Assembly: GCF_004341825.1 (NCBI RefSeq)
Contig: NZ_SMAG01000002.1
Location: forward strand, 186,001 to 250,000
Source of the DNA: Hazenella coriacea
GTDB taxonomy: Bacteria; Bacillota; Bacilli; Thermoactinomycetales; Thermoactinomycetaceae
Length of the DNA: 64,000 nt
Reading direction: 5' to 3'
Shown here in pieces: positions 33,911 through 41,526 of the stretch (the stretch's first letter is position 1; every line of letters starts with the position of its first letter). Position numbers and translations under genes: made by a program. The notes beneath the pieces are model-generated. The model searched no databases, was not told the DNA's origin, and was given only the letters and a program-made list of their open reading frames with translations.

Positions 33911-34657
33911 TTGATTGAGAGGCGATCTCAAGCTAAAACTCAGAAAAGGAAATTTCGTCCTCCTACTGTATCATTCGCCCCCATCCGTATTTTGATTGCT
34001 GATCCAAACCGCCGATTTCGCTCAGATTTACAGTTAGCGTTAAGTAAAGAAGAGGATATGGTAATGGTAGGAGAATGTGATAATGGGATGGAGGTCATTT
34101 CTTTATGCGGAGTGACGAAACCACATGTGATCTTGATCGACTTACATTTGCCTCGGATGGATGGAGTGGAAATCACTTATCGTCTCAGTCAATTGGCTCC
34201 CCATACCAAGATTTTAATTTTATCTGAACAAGATGATCCCTATGTGTTAGAGACGATTCGTAAAGGGGCATCTGGATTTATGTTGAAAGATATTGGAATT
34301 TATCCGATGATCACAGCCATGAGAATCATAGCTAATGGTGGGGTTTATATTCACCCCATTTTGATGGGGCGACTTGTTGAAGAGCTCCGTCGTCTCAGTC
34401 ACAAAGAACAAGTATTTCAATATTTATATTCAATTCACTCTCCTATTTCTTGGCAAGAAGTGTTAACATATAGAGAGATGGAAGTGCTACGCTTAATTTC
34501 CCAAGGTAAGAATAACCGCACAATTAGTGAAGATCTTTATATAAGTGAAAAAACTGTCAAAAATCATGTGAGTAATATTCTGTATAAAATGAACGTTCAG
34601 GATCGGACACAAGCGGTATTGCTTGCCATTAAGTATGGATGGATTCAACTAATCTAG
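33911..34657 (+). CDS. DegU-like response regulator (NarL/FixJ family)
   Basis: A receiver domain is followed by a LuxR-type helix-turn-helix. With the TTG start at 33911 (GAGAGGTGAG upstream) it has 248 residues; the ATG at 33860 falls in an AT-rich promoter-like region. The phosphoacceptor is Asp77 (VILIDLHLPRMDG). The effector domain ISEKTVKNHVSNILYKMNV...DRTQAV is very close to DegU. The acidic pair normally preceding the loop is IADPN rather than a DD pair, so phosphorylation may be altered. In B. subtilis degS precedes degU and comFA follows; here no kinase gene is present. Confidence 0.85.
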   Translation: MIERRSQAKTQKRKFRPPTVSFAPIRILIADPNRRFRSDLQLALSKEEDMVMVGECDNGMEVISLCGVTKPHVILIDLHLPRMDGVEITYRLSQLAPHTKILILSEQDDPYVLETIRKGASGFMLKDIGIYPMITAMRIIANGGVYIHPILMGRLVEELRRLSHKEQVFQYLYSIHSPISWQEVLTYREMEVLRLISQGKNNRTISEDLYISEKTVKNHVSNILYKMNVQDRTQAVLLAIKYGWIQLI

Positions 34658-34719
34658 TCCTTTCGGAGTACTGTTCACAACTTCCGCCTTCCTGCATACA
34701 TTAAAAGTTAGGAGGGGAG

Positions 34720-35160
34720 ATGTCGATGGAACAGTGGATCTTTTGGGGAGCAGCACTGTATGTAGCGATGTTTTTCCTGGTTAAATTTTTGTCTAAATAT
34801 TTCGGTAACTACTATCACAACAAAGCTTATCATCTTGTGATGATTACACATAACAGCCAACAATCCATCGAGTGGATGATTCGATCTTATCATTTCTGGA
34901 ATGTGACCAAAGGTAAATATCGAAAAAATTCTTTACTGACATGTATAGATCTAGGCTCTACAGATGATACCTTGGTCATATTACAACGTTTGCAACATAG
35001 ATATCCACAACTACAAATCATCAAAATGAGTCCTTTTCCCAGTGAGGATGAAGCGATTCAACAGTGGTTGCTCTCACAAAAGCAGAACAAAGAAAAGCTG
35101 ATTGTCCTTGATTTACGATTAGGTGACATAGAGAAAGAATCAGAGAGGTTCTTAGCATAG
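34720..35160 (+). CDS. Membrane-anchored protein with a partial GT-A-like fold, function unknown
   Basis: 146 residues: one membrane helix (about 8-25), then a short soluble domain. YHLVMITHNSQQSIEWMI followed by CIDLGSTDDTLVIL resembles the first nucleotide-binding half of family 2 glycosyltransferases. The DXD motif and acceptor half are missing and the protein ends soon after, so it is probably not an active transferase. The start is ATG 34720 or 34726 after AGGAGGGG. It lies between the DegU-like regulator and comFA, followed by a terminator. A degenerate regulatory or scaffold role is possible, but nothing in the sequence proves it. Confidence 0.5.
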   Translation: MSMEQWIFWGAALYVAMFFLVKFLSKYFGNYYHNKAYHLVMITHNSQQSIEWMIRSYHFWNVTKGKYRKNSLLTCIDLGSTDDTLVILQRLQHRYPQLQIIKMSPFPSEDEAIQQWLLSQKQNKEKLIVLDLRLGDIEKESERFLA

Positions 35161-35169
35161 ATGTGCCTG

Positions 35170-35201
35170 AAGGTCAGACACCCAAGAGTCTGACCTTTTT
35201 T
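35170..35201 (+). terminator. Terminator upstream of comFA
   Basis: AAGGTCAGAC/GTCTGACCTT stem, 8-nt loop, then TTTTTG. It ends 20 nt before comFA, leaving only room for the ribosome binding site. Confidence 0.9.
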
Positions 35202-35220
35202 GTGAGGAAGGTGGAACCAT

Positions 35221-36894
35221 TTGGAGATTTTTATCTATCGATGTACTGATGATCCTAAGATGTATCTAAGTCTAGCTCCAACCGTAGATCAGATGAAATG
35301 GAAGAGCTGTGGGAAAAACATTCAATGGTTGGGGCAAACGACTTCTATGGGGGTGGCGTATCAATGGTTACAGGGGAGGACTCCTATAAAAAGTAAAGGG
35401 GTTGTTTATCCGACTGAAGAAGTGAAGGGGAACAGGGGCTGGCAAGAGAAAAAAGAGAGACTCGCTCCTGATCTATCAGGAAGAGCTCTTTTATGGCAAG
35501 AACTACTTTCCTTAGTACAAAAGTTGAAGTTCCCTATCTCAGAAGAGGAGCTTTGTCAAATCGTTCAATCCTTTTATTTAAGCGGAGAGGTATCTTTGTT
35601 ACCTGGAGTGCAGGTCGAAGGGGCTGTTCATCGATGGCGATGTCATCGATGTTTAGGGGATCATATAAAGATTCAACTCACTACATGTGCTACTTGTGGT
35701 GAAAAATGTGCAGTTTGTGAAAATTGTATACTCTTAGGAAAGTCTCGAACTTGTATTCCTTTTCTACTTTTCTCTGATCGGTCTACTATTTCAAAACCAA
35801 GAGCAGTGAAGCAAGTTAGCTCTATCCAGTTAACTCCAGCTCAGAAACAAGTTAATCGATCTATTAGACAATTTATGTCATCCATGAGAAGTCAGTTACT
35901 CGTTTGGGCAGTGACAGGGGCAGGAAAAACGGAGTTAATGTTTGAAGTGATCACAGAGCTACTTCAGCAGGGAAAAAAGGTGTTGTGGGTAACTCCACGT
36001 AAAGATGTAGTGATGGAGATTGCTCCGCGTTTGCAACGTTCATTTTCTGGAGTGCCAATTAAGGCTTATTACGGTGGGAGTCCAGATTTATGGGTAAAAG
36101 GAGAAATCATTGTGGCTACAGCCCATCAAACATGGCGTTTTTACCGGCACTTTGATCTTGCCATTATAGACGAAGTCGATGCTTTCCCGTTATATCAAAA
36201 CAAAGGATTAGAGCAAGGGGTTTTACGTGCATGTAAAAAGACAGCTAAACAAATATTGTTAACAGCTACTCCTCCGAGTGAATGGAAGAAACTTGTCCGA
36301 CAAGGAACTTTGGATACCATCACCTTACCTGTGCGATATCACGGCTACCCGCTTCCTGTTCCTAAACTGCATATTGTTCGTAACTTATGGAAAAAGATTA
36401 AAAACCAAGATGAAATCCCTGTACTCTTTGAATTTCTGCATCAAGTTCAAGAGACCCATGGACAAGCGTTTCTCTTTGTTCCACGCCTTTGTGATGTGAA
36501 ACAAGTGATTCTATGGATTGCGACACAAGCTCCTTCTTGGAAGATGGATGTAAAAGGGGTTTTTAGTCGTCATCCAGAGCGAGAACAGACTATACAGGCA
36601 TTTAGAAATCAGCAGACGAGATTATTGGTAACAACAACGATCTTAGAGAGAGGTGTTACCATCCCACATGGACATGTAATGGTGATTGGAGCAGATCATA
36701 CAGTTTTTGACCGGCGATCACTCATACAAATTGCTGGACGAGTCGGTCGCTCTCACACATATTTAGCTGGACAAGTGTGGTTTATAGCCAATGAAAAAAC
36801 TGAAGCCCAACGGAATGCAATTAAAGAAACTAATTATTTGAATCAATTAGCTAAAAAAGAAGGATTTCTTAAAAAAGAGGCGTATTTCCAATGA
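35221..36894 (+). CDS. comFA: Competence ATP-dependent DNA helicase/translocase ComFA
   Basis: Helicase-like ATPase that helps draw single-stranded DNA through the membrane during transformation. Of its 557 residues, a four-cysteine zinc module (RCHRC, TCATC, CAVCENC, about 140-180) precedes the motor. Walker A is AVTGAGKTEL with Lys236, the DEAD-type box is IIDEVDAF, and later motifs include LLTATPPSEW and QIAGRVGRS. The start is TTG 35221 after GAGGAAGGTGG. comFC overlaps by 4 nt; comFB is missing from between them. Confidence 0.95.
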   Translation: MEIFIYRCTDDPKMYLSLAPTVDQMKWKSCGKNIQWLGQTTSMGVAYQWLQGRTPIKSKGVVYPTEEVKGNRGWQEKKERLAPDLSGRALLWQELLSLVQKLKFPISEEELCQIVQSFYLSGEVSLLPGVQVEGAVHRWRCHRCLGDHIKIQLTTCATCGEKCAVCENCILLGKSRTCIPFLLFSDRSTISKPRAVKQVSSIQLTPAQKQVNRSIRQFMSSMRSQLLVWAVTGAGKTELMFEVITELLQQGKKVLWVTPRKDVVMEIAPRLQRSFSGVPIKAYYGGSPDLWVKGEIIVATAHQTWRFYRHFDLAIIDEVDAFPLYQNKGLEQGVLRACKKTAKQILLTATPPSEWKKLVRQGTLDTITLPVRYHGYPLPVPKLHIVRNLWKKIKNQDEIPVLFEFLHQVQETHGQAFLFVPRLCDVKQVILWIATQAPSWKMDVKGVFSRHPEREQTIQAFRNQQTRLLVTTTILERGVTIPHGHVMVIGADHTVFDRRSLIQIAGRVGRSHTYLAGQVWFIANEKTEAQRNAIKETNYLNQLAKKEGFLKKEAYFQ

Positions 36895-37604
36895 GGGAAT
36901 GGTGGTCGATGTTATTTCCACCTCCACCGACATGTTGGGGCTGTCAAAGTACTCGGTCGAAGTCGGCAAAAAGGAAACTTTGTGAACCATGCCAAGATCT
37001 GATCAGAGAGATTCAGAATCCTATTTGTCAGGTCTGTGGACGGGCTTTCAAAGATTCTGCTATGGAACTCTGTTTAGATTGTATGAGAGTTCTTGAGGAG
37101 GAGAGAATTGTAAATCGTAGTGCCGTTCAGTACACGGATGGGGTAAAGCAGTTGTTTCAGTTGTTTAAATACCGTGGATTGGAAAGCTTGTCTGTGCCTA
37201 TTGGAGAATGGATGGCAGATGTGATGATTCGCCATTTTAGCAATTTACCCATCGCAATGATCACATATGTACCTTTACATAGAGATCGATTGCGAGAGCG
37301 CGGATTTAACCAAGCTGAATTACTCGCTCATGTTATTGCGAAGAAAACGGATATCTTTGCTTCCCATCTATTAGTGCGAACGTTGCCTACTGCTTCACAA
37401 AGCCGAAGAGGTAGAAGTGAACGCCTGCGGTCTTTAAAACAAGCCTTTGCTTTAAATGAATCCGTGGACCCGCTTTTATTTCAAAAAAAGTCATTGATTC
37501 TCGTAGATGATGTCTATACAACTGGTACTACAATTAGAGAATGTGCAAAAGTATTAAAGCAAGCAGGTGCTGAACAGGTCTACTCAATCACATTTGCTAG
37601 ATAG
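36891..37604 (+). CDS. comFC: ComFC phosphoribosyltransferase-like competence protein
   Basis: Cytoplasmic protein needed for DNA uptake that works with ComFA. The 237 residues start with a zinc-ribbon-like region (CWGCQ, CEPC, CQVCG, CLDC, about 14-64), followed by a phosphoribosyltransferase fold with the PRPP loop LILVDDVYTTGTT near 203-215. Translation is coupled to comFA through the ATGA overlap. The RERGFNQAELLAH segment is typical of the family. Confidence 0.95.
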   Translation: MREWWSMLFPPPPTCWGCQSTRSKSAKRKLCEPCQDLIREIQNPICQVCGRAFKDSAMELCLDCMRVLEEERIVNRSAVQYTDGVKQLFQLFKYRGLESLSVPIGEWMADVMIRHFSNLPIAMITYVPLHRDRLRERGFNQAELLAHVIAKKTDIFASHLLVRTLPTASQSRRGRSERLRSLKQAFALNESVDPLLFQKKSLILVDDVYTTGTTIRECAKVLKQAGAEQVYSITFAR

Positions 37605-37696
37605 TTATTAAAAAGTAGGTATATTAACTCGAAGACGTGGCAACAACAAATATTAGGAATCCTCTTATTCTATTACACAATAAGGAGAGTTGAAAA

Positions 37697-37972
37697 GTGA
37701 ATAAAACGGAATTAGTTGAAAAGGTAGCAGAAAGTACAGGTAAAACCAAAAAAGAAGCGAGTGCTGTGGTGGAAACAGTTCTTCAAACCATCTCAGAAGC
37801 ACTACAAAATGGAGAAAAAGTCTCCCTCATTGGATTTGGTAACTTTGAAGTTCGGGAGCGTGCAGCACGCACAGGGCGTAATCCACAGACAGGTGAAGAA
37901 ATTAAGATTGAAGCAAGCAAAGTACCTTCTTTTAAACCAGGAAAACAACTAAAAGAATTAGTGAATCAGTAA
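37697..37972 (+). CDS. hup: DNA-binding protein HU
   Basis: Nucleoid-associated histone-like dimer that bends DNA. The 91 residues are full-length [21 protein letters not shown] at the start, [19 protein letters not shown] forming the beta-arm, and [14 protein letters not shown] at the end. The start is GTG 37697 after AAGGAGAG. It stands alone with a strong terminator; in B. subtilis the comF operon is followed by flagellar genes instead. Confidence 0.97.
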   Translation: MNKTELVEKVAESTGKTKKEASAVVETVLQTISEALQNGEKVSLIGFGNFEVRERAARTGRNPQTGEEIKIEASKVPSFKPGKQLKELVNQ

Positions 37973-37975
37973 GTG

Positions 37976-38012
37976 AAAAATGTCAGGGTCGAAATGATCC
38001 TGACATTTTTTA
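37976..38012 (+). terminator. Terminator after the HU gene
   Basis: AAAAATGTCAGG pairs with CCTGACATTTTT, followed by TATT. Confidence 0.9.
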
Positions 38013-38038
38013 TTCTGCAGTTACTATACAAATCACAA

Positions 38039-38068
38039 TTGGTACCGGATTCCGAATTGCGTTATAAT
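38039..38068 (+). promoter_or_regulatory. Sigma-A-type promoter before a short ORF
   Basis: TTGGTA, 18 nt, TATAAT. It directs transcription towards the 17-codon ORF at 38120. Confidence 0.55.
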
Positions 38069-38119
38069 TATTGAAAGCTGGACACAAATCATCACCGAAT
38101 GAGCGAAGGAGGTTGGTTT

Positions 38120-38173
38120 ATGCCTATGACAAGTACTTGGGTCACTAGATGTGAAGTGAATGCATATTTATAA
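38120..38173 (+). CDS. Possible 17-residue peptide ORF
   Basis: An ATG at 38120 follows AAGGAGG with a 7-nt spacing, one of the best ribosome binding sites in the window, about 50 nt downstream of a good promoter. The frame ends at TAA after 17 codons (MPMTSTWVTRCEVNAYL). It may be a leader peptide, a free-standing micropeptide or the start of a decayed gene. The following 130 nt to the glnH promoter contain no other supported gene. Confidence 0.35.
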   Translation: MPMTSTWVTRCEVNAYL

Positions 38174-38305
38174 CTTAATGTTGGTTTTTGTACCTGAAAT
38201 TGGATATTTTCTATATCACCAAGGTAGACATTGTGAACCTTGATAAATTAGACGTATTATCTTTTTCTTTTCCCCTTTATCAAAGAATTAGACATCAAAA
38301 CAACG

Positions 38306-38334
38306 TTGAATATCTATACATGATATTGTATAAT
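38306..38334 (+). promoter_or_regulatory. Sigma-A promoter of the amino acid transporter genes
   Basis: TTGAAT, 17 nt, TATAAT, located 71 nt before the substrate-binding protein gene. Confidence 0.7.
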
Positions 38335-38404
38335 GAACCAAGAAATGAAATGGACTTATTTTTTATATAGGAGTTAGCTTTCTAAGTAGAAAGGAAAAAG
38401 GGAC

Positions 38405-39172
38405 ATGAAAAAAATATGGTGGTTAAGTTTATCCGCAATTTTAATACTTTCATTAGCACTTTCTGGTTGTGCATCTTCTGATGATGGGAAGAAAAAAATT
38501 GTATTTGGGACAGATGCGGCATTTCCTCCTTTTGAAAAATTAGAAGGGGATGGAAAAATTACTGGTTTTGATGCAGATATTTTACAAGCTGTAGCCAAAG
38601 CTAGTGGCTTGCAAATTGAGTTACAACATTTAGGTTGGGAAGGAATGTTTGCTGGGATTGAACGTGGAAAAGTTGATGGTGCAATTGCTGCGATTACGAT
38701 GGATGAGAATCGTAAGAAAAAATACAACTTTACGGATTCTTATTTCGAGGCAACGCAAGTCATTCTGGTTCCTTCTCAATCTTCGATTCAGTCATTAAAA
38801 GATCTGCAAGGGAAAAAAATAGGAGTATTATCTGCTTCTTCGGGTGAATTGGTTGTACACAAGCATTTTGGTAAAACATATGAAGGACTTAAAGGATACG
38901 AGGATTTTCCTTCAACTGTTGAAGATATGACATTTGGACGGACAGATGCTGTTGTAGCTGATAATGCAGTAGCGATGGAATATCTCAAAAAAATAGGGTC
39001 AGATAAATTTAAAATTATTGAAGATCCTCAGGTGGAGAAAGAACAATATGGAATCCTTGTGAAAAAAGGAAATGATGAGTTACTAAAGCAATTAAATGAT
39101 GGATTGGCTAAGATCAAAGCTGACGGAACCTATGATCAAATCTATGAAAAGTATTTCGGGAAAAAGAAGTAA
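38405..39172 (+). CDS. Polar amino acid ABC transporter substrate-binding lipoprotein
   Basis: Extracytoplasmic solute-binding protein family 3, 255 residues. The signal peptide ends in the lipobox LALSGC (Cys22). The mature domain shows TDAAFPPFE, GFDADILQAVAKASG and GLKGYEDFPS. It delivers glutamine, arginine or similar amino acids to the permease gene that follows; the exact ligand is not readable. The ATG at 38405 follows AAAGGAAAAAGGG. A terminator directly after it, before the permease, would give the usual excess of binding protein over the other subunits. Confidence 0.92.
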   Translation: MKKIWWLSLSAILILSLALSGCASSDDGKKKIVFGTDAAFPPFEKLEGDGKITGFDADILQAVAKASGLQIELQHLGWEGMFAGIERGKVDGAIAAITMDENRKKKYNFTDSYFEATQVILVPSQSSIQSLKDLQGKKIGVLSASSGELVVHKHFGKTYEGLKGYEDFPSTVEDMTFGRTDAVVADNAVAMEYLKKIGSDKFKIIEDPQVEKEQYGILVKKGNDELLKQLNDGLAKIKADGTYDQIYEKYFGKKK

Positions 39173-39181
39173 TAGTGAAGT

Positions 39182-39212
39182 AGGGGGGTGCTGAGCAGCA
39201 CTCCTCTTTTGT
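39182..39212 (+). terminator. Terminator or attenuator after the binding-protein gene
   Basis: AGGGGGGTGCTG pairs with CAGCACTCCTCT (two G-U pairs), followed by TTTTG. Partial read-through would supply the permease and ATPase genes. Confidence 0.75.
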
Positions 39213-39295
39213 CCTTCACTCAGGAGTATTTAAATTTGTTGGATAATGGTAAATCAACAAGTTCTATGTGGGGTTATCTAGAAAATTATTGGGCA

Positions 39296-39337
39296 TGTGG
39301 ATACTGTGGATAACTTTGTGGATAACTCTGTGAATAA
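39296..39337 (-). promoter_or_regulatory. DnaA-box cluster
   Basis: Read on the minus strand, TTATCCACA occurs perfectly at 39305-39313 and 39317-39325. TTATTCACA (fits TTATNCACA) is at 39329-39337 and GTATCCACA (one mismatch) at 39296-39304. Four boxes in 42 bp, same orientation, with starts 9, 12 and 12 nt apart, lie between the binding-protein and permease genes. Confidence 0.8.
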
Positions 39338-39382
39338 CCTGTTTGTAAATGGGAAGGTACTTGATTTGAAAGGGGATTCGCT

Positions 39383-40117
39383 ATGTTGGTAGCTGGAATA
39401 GACATCAATCAATTTTTTATTGACTTTTTAAATGTGGATTGGTCTGTGATTGGTGAGTATAAAGATCTATTTATTAGAGGTTTCTTCATGACGATTCTAT
39501 TATCAGTTGTAGGCATTTGTGTAGGATTGATGATTGGGTTACTTCTTAGCTTGATGCGGATTTCGGGGAAAAAGTGGTTGGATTTCCCTGCGAAGGTGTA
39601 TGTGGATTTATTTCGTGGTACTCCTTTGTTATTACAAATTTATGTAATTCATTTTGCATTCTTACCTACTTTGACGATGGACCTTTTAGGAGCTAATGAA
39701 TCACCTTCAGGGATGGTTTCTGGATTTGTAGCGTTGTCTTTGAATGCAGGCGCATATATTGCTGAGATTTCTCGTGGTGGAATACAATCGATTGATAAAG
39801 GACAAATGGAGGCAGCTCGTTCACTGGGAATGACTTATGGACAGGCCATGAGACATGTGATTCTCCCACAAGCGTTTAAGCGTTCGCTTCCTCCTCTGGG
39901 AAATGAATTTATCTCTCTCACGAAAGACTCTTCATTGGTAGCTGTACTTGCAGTGAATGATATTACTTATGCCGCTTTTACGACTGCAAAGAATACACTT
40001 GAAAAATGGGCTCCCTATTTGACGGTGGGTCTGATGTATTTAGTACTAACCTTTATTTTATCAAGAATCATTTTTTATCTTGAGAAGCGATTTTCAGTTA
40101 ATTTGAGTAAGAGGTGA
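39383..40117 (+). CDS. Polar amino acid ABC transporter permease
   Basis: Membrane component of 244 residues with about five helices and the ATPase-contact EAA loop EAARSLGMTYGQAMRHVILP. FRGTPLLLQIYVI is typical of His/Glu/Gln/Arg permeases. The ATG at 39383 follows AAAGGGGAT. Its stop lies 5 nt before the ATPase gene start, so the two are co-translated. The gene lies just downstream of the DnaA-box cluster, so DnaA bound there could affect its expression. Confidence 0.94.
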   Translation: MLVAGIDINQFFIDFLNVDWSVIGEYKDLFIRGFFMTILLSVVGICVGLMIGLLLSLMRISGKKWLDFPAKVYVDLFRGTPLLLQIYVIHFAFLPTLTMDLLGANESPSGMVSGFVALSLNAGAYIAEISRGGIQSIDKGQMEAARSLGMTYGQAMRHVILPQAFKRSLPPLGNEFISLTKDSSLVAVLAVNDITYAAFTTAKNTLEKWAPYLTVGLMYLVLTFILSRIIFYLEKRFSVNLSKR

Positions 40118-40122
40118 GTTGA

Positions 40123-40845
40123 GTGATCCAAGTAAACAACTTAGTTAAGAATTATGCAGACTTACAGGTGTTAAAAGGTATTAATACAGAAGTTAAAGAG
40201 CGAGAAGTCGTTTGTGTTATTGGACCTAGTGGATCTGGTAAAAGTACCTTTTTACGCTGTTTAAACTTATTAGAGATGATCACGTCGGGCAAGGTGGTCA
40301 TTAATGGTCATGATCTCACAAATCCGAAGACCAATATCAACCAAGTTCGGACTGAAGTAGGAATGGTTTTTCAGCAGTTTGAACTCTTTCCTCATAAATC
40401 GGTACTTGAGAATATTACGATGGCTCCTATTCATGTTCGTAAGGTCTCGAAAGATCAAGCGATTCAAGATGCTCTTCAATTGCTTGAAAAAGTGGGATTA
40501 GCCGAAAAGGCAAATGCTTATCCAGAAGAGTTGTCGGGAGGGCAAAAACAGAGGGTAGCGATTGCCCGTGCATTGGCAATGGAGCCAAAGGTGATGTTGT
40601 TTGATGAACCTACCTCTGCTTTAGATCCTGAGATGGTAGGTGAGGTTTTAGCTGTTATGAAACAACTAGCACAAGAAGGAATGACCATGGTGGTTGTCAC
40701 TCACGAAATGGGATTTGCACGGGAAGTGGCTGACCGAGTGATCTTTATGGATGGAGGGGTCATTGTAGAAGAAGGCGTCCCTGAACAGGTGTTTAATCAA
40801 CCAAATCATGAAAGAACGAAGATTTTTTTAAGTAAGATCTTGTAG
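40123..40845 (+). CDS. Polar amino acid ABC transporter ATP-binding protein
   Basis: ATPase of 240 residues with all ABC motifs: Walker [11 protein letters not shown]-loop [11 protein letters not shown], signature LSGGQKQR, Walker [13 protein letters not shown] and the switch VVVTHEMGF. GlnQ/ArtM type. The start is GTG 40123 after AGAGGTGAG, just behind the permease stop. It completes the importer with the binding protein at 38405. Confidence 0.95.
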   Translation: MIQVNNLVKNYADLQVLKGINTEVKEREVVCVIGPSGSGKSTFLRCLNLLEMITSGKVVINGHDLTNPKTNINQVRTEVGMVFQQFELFPHKSVLENITMAPIHVRKVSKDQAIQDALQLLEKVGLAEKANAYPEELSGGQKQRVAIARALAMEPKVMLFDEPTSALDPEMVGEVLAVMKQLAQEGMTMVVVTHEMGFAREVADRVIFMDGGVIVEEGVPEQVFNQPNHERTKIFLSKIL

Positions 40846-40872
40846 GAGCGAGAGAATAGTTTTATGCCTATC

Positions 40873-40902
40873 TTGACATTGTTTTTGTTGGAATGGTATA
40901 TT
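40873..40902 (+). promoter_or_regulatory. Promoter of the cold-shock gene
   Basis: TTGACA, 18 nt, TATATT. The imperfect palindrome ACGAT-ACGA-ATCGT (40913-40926) lies just downstream, at or near the transcription start, and the leader before the coding region is about 55 nt. Confidence 0.65.
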
Positions 40903-40965
40903 TAATTAGTGTACGATACGAATCGTGTGCAACATATTTGATTTAAGAAGGGAATGTTGTTTTTC

Positions 40966-41163
40966 ATGCAAGGCAAAGTCAAGTGGTTCAACGCGGAAAA
41001 AGGTTACGGGTTCATTGAGCGCGAAGGCGGAGAAGACGTATTTGTTCATTTTTCTGCAATTCAAATGGATGGTTTCAAAGCATTAGAAGAAGGTCAATTG
41101 GTTGAGTTTGAAATTGTAGAAGGTTCCCGTGGACCACAGGCTGCAAATGTTGTTAAAGCTTAA
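40966..41163 (+). CDS. Cold-shock protein (CspA family)
   Basis: Single-stranded nucleic-acid chaperone, one OB-fold. The 65 residues starting [18 protein letters not shown] contain both RNA-binding motifs, KGYGFIE and DVFVHFSAI. The in-frame ATG at 40954 would add four hydrophobic residues that cold-shock proteins lack and overlaps the AAGAAGGG site, so ATG 40966 is used. It has its own promoter and terminator. Confidence 0.95.
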   Translation: MQGKVKWFNAEKGYGFIEREGGEDVFVHFSAIQMDGFKALEEGQLVEFEIVEGSRGPQAANVVKA

Positions 41164-41185
41164 TCATTCCTGACTATGGTAAAAC

Positions 41186-41220
41186 ACTCCCCAAAGACTT
41201 AGTTCTTTTGGGGAGTTTTC
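41186..41220 (+). terminator. Terminator after the cold-shock gene
   Basis: ACTCCCCAAA/TTTGGGGAGT stem, 11-nt loop, then TTTTC. Confidence 0.85.
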
Positions 41221-41278
41221 TATGTATATAATAATTGGGATTGGGATCCATATATAGTACATAACATAAGATTGATCT

Positions 41279-41317
41279 AGCCATACACTATCTGATCAAG
41301 AGGTGTATGGCTTTTTT
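41279..41317 (+). terminator. Orphan terminator between the cold-shock gene and hpf
   Basis: AGCCATACAC pairs with GTGTATGGCT, followed by TTTTTTG, but no ORF ends shortly before it. It may back up the previous terminator or end a small RNA starting near 41230. Confidence 0.7.
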
Positions 41318-41466
41318 GAAAAAAGATTCAGATACATCGAATCAGTTGATGTGTATTTCTTGTCATCGCCTCTATATGAATTGTGGATTAATTTGGGAAT
41401 GAACGAGTTTTGTATGATATATTGATATTTTCCTTAAGTTTCCTTAAAGATTTTGTAAAGATTAGG

Positions 41467-41493
41467 GGAGGAATTTTTCCCGAATAGGGGAAT
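41467..41493 (+). promoter_or_regulatory. Candidate sigma-H promoter of hpf
   Basis: GGAGGAATT, 11 nt, GGGGAAT fits the sigma-H consensus RNAGGAWWW/11-12/RNNGAAT at every position and ends 33 nt before the hpf start. B. subtilis yvyD (hpf) is also transcribed by sigma-H as well as sigma-B. A direct repeat TTTCCTTAA (41429 and 41439) lies just upstream. The rest of 41318-41466 shows no gene. Confidence 0.55.
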
Positions 41494-41526
41494 AGAACAA
41501 GTAGAAAGAGGAAGGAGGATTTCTCT

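Noticed and set aside
38188-38370. 60-codon ORF before the amino acid binding protein gene
   Set aside because: No ribosome binding site, and the transporter promoter (38306-38334) lies inside it.
40911-40930. Palindrome in the cold-shock leader as a repressor operator
   Set aside because: The repeat is short and imperfect (ACGAT/ATCGT); it may only be leader RNA structure, and no regulator is suggested by the context.
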